This document shows positions 59,024-64,000 of a stretch of 64,000 nt of DNA, one piece after another. The position numbers and the translations under genes are program-made. The stretch comes from Alphaproteobacteria bacterium (GTDB taxonomy: Bacteria > Pseudomonadota > Alphaproteobacteria > Acetobacterales > Acetobacteraceae): assembly GCA_016869735.1 (NCBI GenBank), contig VGDL01000005.1:1-64000 (forward strand), in the 5' to 3' direction. Each line of letters begins with the position of its first letter. The first letter of the stretch is position 1. The notes beneath the pieces are model-generated. The model was not told the origin of the DNA and did not search any database. It saw only the letters and a program-made list of their open reading frames with translations.

Positions 59024-60844
59024 ATGCGCGCGATCCCCCCCATGGCCCGAAGCCGCACCCTGCCTTTGCTGGCACTGGTGCTGGCGCCTGTCTGGTTTGG
59101 AACCCCCATTCCAGCCGCGGCGCAAAGGGCCCATCAGACCGCAGCCTTGCCCACGCCGCAGTTGCGTGTTTCGGCCAGCGCCAATTTGCCTTTGGCCGCT
59201 GCCGATAGGCTTGCGCTGCAGAACATCTTCGCTTTGCATGCCAGCAAGGATTGGGCAGCGGCGGAACAAGCCGAAGAACAGCTTTCGGACCGCCGGCTTG
59301 AAGGCCATATCCTCGCCGATCGTTGGCTGACCCCAGGCGCGCCAAGGCCGGATCAGGCAGCGCTGCGCGATTGGCTGGCGCGCTTTGCTGATCACCCGGA
59401 TGCGCCGGCGATCCATGCCCTGCTGCGGCGTATGGCGCCGCGTGGCGCGGCCCTACCGGCCGCCCCTGCCCTGGATATCCTAGCCGAGGATGCCGGCATC
59501 ATCCCGGAAGAACGCGAAGCCCCGGAACAGGGTTTTGTCCGCAACCCTGCCCTGGACCGCGCGCTGAGGGATCTGGTGCGGGATGGCAATCTGGAGGCCG
59601 CGCTCAGGCAGATGGAAGCCACGCGCGGCATGACGGCCCCCTATGCCGCCGCGCTCAAGGCCGATTTCGCCCTGATCCTGTTCCGTCGGGGGGATGATGA
59701 ACGCGCCTTTGAAGTGGCCTCCGCAGCAACGCGCAGCCGGATCGAACCCAGCGGCCGCGCCGCCTTCGCCGCCGGGCTCGCGGCCTGGGGGCTTGGGCAT
59801 TTCGATGTGGCCTTACCCTATTTTGAGGTTGCGGCGCGCGCGCCCGGTGCCTCAGCCGCCAATCGCGCTGCCGCCGCCTATTGGGCCAGCCGTACCGCCA
59901 TTCGCGCCCGGCATCCGGGGATGCATGTGCCTTGGCTTTTGCAGGCCGCCCAGGAACCACGTACCTTCTACGGGCTGATGGCGCGCCGCGCCCTTGGCCT
60001 GACCCCTGGCTTTGCTTGGCATGCCGAAGCGGGCGGGGAAGAAGGCATGGCCGTGCTGATGGAAACCGCCGGCGGCTGGCGGGCGCTTGCCTTGCTGCAA
60101 ATTGGCCAGACCGCACGGGCGGAAGCGGAATTGCGCGCCTTATGGCCATTGGCGCGCGGCAATCTGCCGCTGTTGCGTGCGATGCTGGCGCTGGCTTCCC
60201 AGGCCGGCCTTACGCATCTTTCGGCGCAATTGGCCGAATTGGCGCAAGCCGCCGATGGCCGCCCGCGGGATTTGGCGCGCTTTCCACTACCGCGCCTGAC
60301 GCCGGCACAGGGTTTTCGCGTGGAACCCGCGCTGATTTACGCGCTGGCACGTCAGGAATCGAATTTTGATTCGGCCGCTGTCTCCCGCGCCGGGGCGCGC
60401 GGCATTTTGCAGGTCATGCCGGCCACCGCGGCCTTTCTGGCCAATGACCCATCCCTGATGGGCGAAGGCGCGCAACGCCTGCACAACCCCAACCTGTCGC
60501 TGGAATTGGGCCAACGCTACCTGCATTACCTCGCGCGGACTGAGGCGGTGGAGAATGATCTGATCCGCCTGCTCGCGGCCTATAATGCCGGGCCGGGCAA
60601 TCTGGCCAAATGGTTGCCGGCCGCGCGACATCGCGATGATGCGCTGCTATTCATCGAAGCGATCCCCTTCGATGAAACCCGCGCGCATGTGCAGCGCGTG
60701 CTGGCCTATTCCTGGATTTACGCTTCAAGGCTCGGCCTGCCGGCGCCAAGCCTTGATCAATTGGTGCAGGGTGAATTCCCGCGCTTCCTATCCACCCAGG
60801 AAGTCGTCGCCATGTTGGGCGACGCGCCAGCGCGGCTACGCTGA
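59024..60844 (+). CDS. Soluble lytic murein transglycosylase (Slt-type)
   Basis: 606 residues; starts at 59024 or at the ATG 18 bp downstream (MARSRTLPLLALVLAPVW), both give a signal peptide ending near PAAAQR. A long alpha-superhelical region follows (ALRDLVRDGNLEAALRQMEA, AAAYWASRTAIRARHPGM). The C-terminal SLT domain has E445 in LARQESNFDSAAVSRAGARG, ILQVMPATAAFLA and LLAAYNAGPGNLAKWLPAAR. Cleaves peptidoglycan to 1,6-anhydro-muropeptides in the periplasm. Confidence 0.94.
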   Translation: MRAIPPMARSRTLPLLALVLAPVWFGTPIPAAAQRAHQTAALPTPQLRVSASANLPLAAADRLALQNIFALHASKDWAAAEQAEEQLSDRRLEGHILADRWLTPGAPRPDQAALRDWLARFADHPDAPAIHALLRRMAPRGAALPAAPALDILAEDAGIIPEEREAPEQGFVRNPALDRALRDLVRDGNLEAALRQMEATRGMTAPYAAALKADFALILFRRGDDERAFEVASAATRSRIEPSGRAAFAAGLAAWGLGHFDVALPYFEVAARAPGASAANRAAAAYWASRTAIRARHPGMHVPWLLQAAQEPRTFYGLMARRALGLTPGFAWHAEAGGEEGMAVLMETAGGWRALALLQIGQTARAEAELRALWPLARGNLPLLRAMLALASQAGLTHLSAQLAELAQAADGRPRDLARFPLPRLTPAQGFRVEPALIYALARQESNFDSAAVSRAGARGILQVMPATAAFLANDPSLMGEGAQRLHNPNLSLELGQRYLHYLARTEAVENDLIRLLAAYNAGPGNLAKWLPAARHRDDALLFIEAIPFDETRAHVQRVLAYSWIYASRLGLPAPSLDQLVQGEFPRFLSTQEVVAMLGDAPARLR

Positions 60845-60854
60845 CCACGCTTCT

Positions 60855-60877
60855 CGGCGCGCGAGGCCCGCGCGCCG
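60855..60877. terminator. Possible bidirectional terminator hairpin
   Basis: Perfect 9-bp inverted repeat CGGCGCGCG-AGGCC-CGCGCGCCG in the 57-bp convergent gap between the transglycosylase and CoA-transferase genes. No T run, so an intrinsic terminator is only possible. Confidence 0.4.
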
Positions 60878-60901
60878 GTCATGAGAAAGCCTTATGGCCT
60901 T

Positions 60902-62074
60902 TCAAATCGCTTTTGCAGCGCGCAGCGCGGCGATTTCCTCAGCAGAAAAGCCAAACTCGCCCAGAACCTGATCAGTATGCTCACCGCGTTCCGGGGTTGG
61001 GGTGCGCGCGCAAGTCACACCCGCAATCTGCATCGGTGCCCGCACCAGGGCGATTTCGCCAAGCGCAGGGTGCTGCACCGGCATCGCCATGCCCAGATGC
61101 TTCACCTGCGTATCGGCGAAAACCTGATCCATGGAATAGACCGGCCCGCTCGGCACGCCCGCCTTGTTCAGCCCTTCCACCCATTCGGCGGTAGTCTTTT
61201 CAATCAGGCGCGATTGCAGCAAAGCATTGGTCTTGTCGCGATTGGCATGGCGCGTCTTGTCGGTGGCGAAGGCCGGGTCCTTGGCTTCTTCGGTAATGCC
61301 GAGTGTGGCGACAATCCGATCCCACATTTGCTGCCCGCCGCCGGCCAGGTTCATCAACCCATCCTTGGTGCGGAACAGGCCGGTTGGCGTTGTGGTCGGA
61401 TGGTCATTGCCAGCCTGGCCGGGGATATCGCCCTTCATGGTCCAGCGGGTCGCCTGGAAATCCATCATGGCAATCATGGCTTCGAGCAGGCTGGTATGCA
61501 CCCAGCGCCCCTTGCCGGTGGTTTCACGTTCCAGCAGCGCCACCAGAATGCCGATCGCGGTGTAAAGCCCCGCCGTCAGGTCAGCCACCGGAATGCCCGC
61601 CCGCACCGGGCCCTGGCCGGGCATGCCGGTCACACTCATGATGCCACCCATGCCCTGCGCAATCTGATCAAAGCCCGGCCGCTTGGCATAGGGGCCATCC
61701 TGGCCGAAGCCGGAAATCGAGCCCAGCACAATGCGCGGGTTCACCGCCGACAGCGCAGCGAAATCAATGCCCAGGCGTTCCTTCACATCCGGGCGATAAT
61801 TTTCCACGACAACATCCGCCTTTGCGACCAGGCGATGGAAGGCAGCCAAGCCTTCCGGGGCCTTCAAATTCAGTGTCATGCCGCGCTTGTTGCGATGGGT
61901 ATTCTGGAAATCCGGGCCATGGCGCTCGCCCCCCATGCCCTTGCCCGTATCAACCTCATCGGTGGCTTCCACCTTGATGACATTCGCCCCCCAATCCGCG
62001 AGCTGGCGCACACAGGTGGGGCCGGAACGAACGCGCGTGAGGTCAAGCACGGTGAAGCGGGAAAGCGGCATCAT
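60902..62074 (-). CDS. CaiB/BaiF (class III) CoA-transferase, second copy
   Basis: 390 residues from the ATG at 62074 with GGAG upstream (MMPLSRFTVLDLTRVRSGPT). Family motifs: RQLADWGANVIKVEATDEVD, RNKRGMTLNLKAPEGLAAFH, ADVVVENYRPDVKERLGIDF, and RPGFDQIAQGMGGIMSVTGM with the nucleophilic Asp. GGGGQQ-type glycine loop seen as LAGGGQQMW. Formyl-CoA-transferase-like. Divergent from a crotonase-fold gene that may share its pathway. Confidence 0.9.
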   Translation of the reverse strand: MMPLSRFTVLDLTRVRSGPTCVRQLADWGANVIKVEATDEVDTGKGMGGERHGPDFQNTHRNKRGMTLNLKAPEGLAAFHRLVAKADVVVENYRPDVKERLGIDFAALSAVNPRIVLGSISGFGQDGPYAKRPGFDQIAQGMGGIMSVTGMPGQGPVRAGIPVADLTAGLYTAIGILVALLERETTGKGRWVHTSLLEAMIAMMDFQATRWTMKGDIPGQAGNDHPTTTPTGLFRTKDGLMNLAGGGQQMWDRIVATLGITEEAKDPAFATDKTRHANRDKTNALLQSRLIEKTTAEWVEGLNKAGVPSGPVYSMDQVFADTQVKHLGMAMPVQHPALGEIALVRAPMQIAGVTCARTPTPERGEHTDQVLGEFGFSAEEIAALRAAKAI

Positions 62075-62199
62075 GGTGGGGACTCCGAGAGAAAATTCGC
62101 TGCCTTGTTCGCATTCTGTCTGGCCCTCGGCAAGGGAGTGGGTTGACGCGCCAGCACCGCGCGTTACCCATGCGCATCCCAAAGCTGAGGAATCTGACC

Positions 62200-62982
62200 A
62201 TGAGCGAAGATCTGCTGCACGAAATCCGCGAAGGCGGCATTGCCTGGACCACTTTCAACCGCCCGCAAGCGCGTAATGCCATGACCTTCGCCATGTATGC
62301 GCGCTTGGCCGAATTGGCCGATGAGATCAGCGCCGATCCCGCGATCCGCGTATGGGTGATCATGGGCGCGGGCGGCAAGGCTTTCGCTTCCGGCACCGAT
62401 ATTTCGCAATTCCGCGAATTCCGCACAGCCGAGGATGCGCTGAATTACGAAGCCCGCATTGACAAGGTTTTGGGCGCGCTTGAACGCTGCACCAAGCCCG
62501 TGATCGCGGCCATTACTGGCGCCTGCACCGGCGGCGGGCTTGGCATTGCCGGCTGCTGCGATATCCGCATTGCCGATAAGGGTGCGCGCTTCGGCCTGCC
62601 GATTGCGAAGACTCTCGGCAATATCCTCAACATGCATAATTTCGCGCGCTTCTACGCGCTGGTTGGCCCCGCAGCCGTCACTGAAATGATCATGACCGCG
62701 CGGCTGTTTTCCGCCGATGAGGCGAAGCATATCGGCCTGATTTCCGAAATGCTGGAAACACCCGATGATGTGTCGGCGCGCGCCATGGAATTGGCCACCA
62801 ATATCTCGGGCCTCGCACCGCTCACGCTGCGCGCCACCAAGGAAGCGATCCGGCGCCTCCGCAAGGCAACCAGTGAGGTTGAGGGCGATGATCTGGTGAC
62901 CATGTGCTTCACCAGCGCCGATTTCCAGGAAGGGGTTAGCGCCTTCCTGAATAAGCGCGCGCCGCAATTCACGGGGCGCTGA
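62200..62982 (+). CDS. Crotonase-fold protein (enoyl-CoA hydratase family) without the usual catalytic glutamates
   Basis: 260 residues from the ATG at 62200 with GAGG upstream. Crotonase fold: WTTFNRPQARNAMTFAMYAR, GAGGKAFASGTDISQF (oxyanion loop) and ITGACTGGGLGIAGCCDIRI. The two glutamates of true hydratases sit in GGGCELA and GLPE; here these read GGGLGIA and FGLPIAKTLGN, so hydration is doubtful. Other CoA-ester chemistry on this fold (isomerase, hydrolase, decarboxylase) is possible. Confidence 0.85.
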   Translation: MSEDLLHEIREGGIAWTTFNRPQARNAMTFAMYARLAELADEISADPAIRVWVIMGAGGKAFASGTDISQFREFRTAEDALNYEARIDKVLGALERCTKPVIAAITGACTGGGLGIAGCCDIRIADKGARFGLPIAKTLGNILNMHNFARFYALVGPAAVTEMIMTARLFSADEAKHIGLISEMLETPDDVSARAMELATNISGLAPLTLRATKEAIRRLRKATSEVEGDDLVTMCFTSADFQEGVSAFLNKRAPQFTGR

Positions 62983-62988
62983 GGATTT

Positions 62989-64000
62989 TCACGTCACTGT
63001 AGAAAGTATCGCCGGCGCAAGTGCGGCGGATTTGGCCGCGGGGTGGGATGGGTTGCGAAAGCGCAACTCCCCGCCCGCCACCGCATCAGGTGGTGCCAGG
63101 CCGAAAAGCTCAGCGCGCGACGAACAGGCAGCCGCCACAACGCGCCGTGCGGCGTGGCCTGCCAAGAAGCGGCGCACCGCCCCTTCCAGCGCCAATTCAT
63201 CACGCAGGCCGCGCCATTCGGCACGATCCATATCCTCAATGAACACTGAGACGATGCCGGGCTTGGCCCCTGAAAGCCGTGCGGCCGAAGCCGCTGCCAT
63301 GCGCGCCGCGACGGCATCCGAAATACTGTTTTCCTGACCAGCCCGCGCCGCCAGCACAAAGACCGATCCTCCGGCGGGATCACCGGTTACGGCCAAATGC
63401 GCTTCCGGCCCGAATTGCTGACGCAGCCTGCCCGGAAGCGGATCAGCCTGCGCGCCGGCAAGCACCAGCGGGTCAAGCTTCAGCACCGCATCGGCGCTGC
63501 TGTCCTGGCGCTTTTCAGCGGCCAGCATGGCCATGATGCGCCGTTGCAATTCGGCTGCCTTGTCAGGGCCGGAAAGCCCATCCGGCAGCGTCATGCGCAG
63601 CACATAGCGGCCGGGATGCGCGGCCAGCCAGGTTTGCAATTCGGGATTGACGCTATCCATCAGCGCATACCAATGCCCGCGCTGCACCGGGCGGCCTTCC
63701 TCGGCTGAGATCGTCTCACACGCCACTTCCGCGACCGCGCCGCCACGGCTGATGGTCAGATCATGCGCGCTATCTTCCGCAAGGCCACTGAATCGCACCT
63801 CAAAACCTTGCGCGCGGTAAAGCGCGGCGGCGCGGAGCAGGTGAAACAGGGGAATCAGCGTGGCTTCCCCGGAAAGCCCGGCAGTGATGGCGCCGCGCAG
63901 CTTTTCGCGCCGCGCTGCCGGCAAGCCATTGGCCAGGCGCACCGCTTCCGCGGCAAGGCCCAGCGCGCGGCGTTCCGCACTGCCCTGCGCCGTACCGCGC
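62989..64000 (-). CDS. Unknown protein, cut by right window edge
   Basis: The frame ends at 62989 and is open to the window edge, so the start lies outside; at least 337 residues are visible. Blocks: KLRGAITAGLSGEATLIPLF, HLLRAAALYRAQGFEVRFSG, HDLTISRGGAVAEVACETIS, GRYVLRMTLPDGLSGPDKAA and SIFIEDMDRAEWRGL-like (SVFIEDMDRAEWRGLRDELA). The HDLTI...AEVACET stretch is reminiscent of a PD-(D/E)xK nuclease core, but the third residue is not lysine. I do not recognise the family. Confidence 0.6.
   Translation of the reverse strand, partial: RGTAQGSAERRALGLAAEAVRLANGLPAARREKLRGAITAGLSGEATLIPLFHLLRAAALYRAQGFEVRFSGLAEDSAHDLTISRGGAVAEVACETISAEEGRPVQRGHWYALMDSVNPELQTWLAAHPGRYVLRMTLPDGLSGPDKAAELQRRIMAMLAAEKRQDSSADAVLKLDPLVLAGAQADPLPGRLRQQFGPEAHLAVTGDPAGGSVFVLAARAGQENSISDAVAARMAAASAARLSGAKPGIVSVFIEDMDRAEWRGLRDELALEGAVRRFLAGHAARRVVAAACSSRAELFGLAPPDAVAGGELRFRNPSHPAAKSAALAPAILSTVT

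Overview
This 64 kb window is a contiguous piece of a high-GC (roughly two-thirds G+C by eye) alphaproteobacterial chromosome, most likely from the Acetobacteraceae (Roseomonas-like). The evidence is a GcrA cell-cycle regulator, an alphaproteobacterial SOS operator (GAAC-N7-GAAC) in front of an imuA-imuB-dnaE2 mutasome operon, a PmtA-type phospholipid methyltransferase, a Bug-family solute receptor and several CaiB/BaiF CoA-transferases. Genes are densely packed with many ATGA/GTGA overlaps. I saw no rRNA, tRNA, CRISPR array, insertion sequence or intact prophage.

Layout. 1-7.3 kb: a penicillin-acylase-family gene (cut by the left edge), a TPR/glycosyltransferase-like gene, trpE and a PpiD-like chaperone on the minus strand; tpiA, dapA and smpB on the plus strand. 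7.3-8.8 kb: a small AT-richer island with a lipoprotein pseudogene and a HicAB toxin-antitoxin pair with a recognisable promoter/operator. 8.8-12.3 kb: CoA-transferase plus acyl-CoA dehydrogenase, then an Xre/RES toxin-antitoxin pair. 12.3-27.3 kb: a large formate dehydrogenase region: moeA, mobB, the three FDH subunits, a Tat-signal small protein, a TorD-like chaperone, five ATGA-overlapping accessory genes of mostly unknown function, a four-cluster ferredoxin-like protein, a tiny membrane protein plus lipoprotein, mobA and fdhD. Nearly all of what is needed to build a Tat-exported, quinone-linked, cysteine-type molybdo/tungsto-FDH is clustered here.

27.3-31 kb: an outer-membrane barrel protein, a C39-like and a transglutaminase-like gene, and an enolase-superfamily gene broken by one stop codon. 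31-36.5 kb: the SOS-controlled imuA-imuB-dnaE2 cassette. 36.5-39.3 kb: AtzG-like protein plus amidase, and ada. 39.3-45 kb: the proA...nadD-rsfS-rlmH neighbourhood, interrupted by a Baeyer-Villiger-type monooxygenase and a secreted hydratase-like protein. rsfS carries a long Lys/Ala/Pro tail in frame behind an ATA codon, and rlmH has no conventional start. 45-54 kb: a Bug receptor, an aminotransferase, pmtA, an EamA transporter, gcrA, a MATE transporter and alaS. 54-64 kb: a monooxygenase-fold protein, a DapA-like aldolase, a frameshifted subtilase with RTX repeats, a GST, a peroxiredoxin, a lytic transglycosylase, a second CoA-transferase, a crotonase-fold protein lacking both usual catalytic glutamates, and an unknown gene cut by the right edge.

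The least explained features are: (i) a 102-bp structured repeat present twice, 37 kb apart, with compensatory base changes in two hairpins; (ii) the RsfS tail and odd start codons in the nadD-rsfS-rlmH operon; (iii) the uncharacterised accessory module of the formate dehydrogenase; and (iv) three otherwise intact genes each broken by a single lesion.
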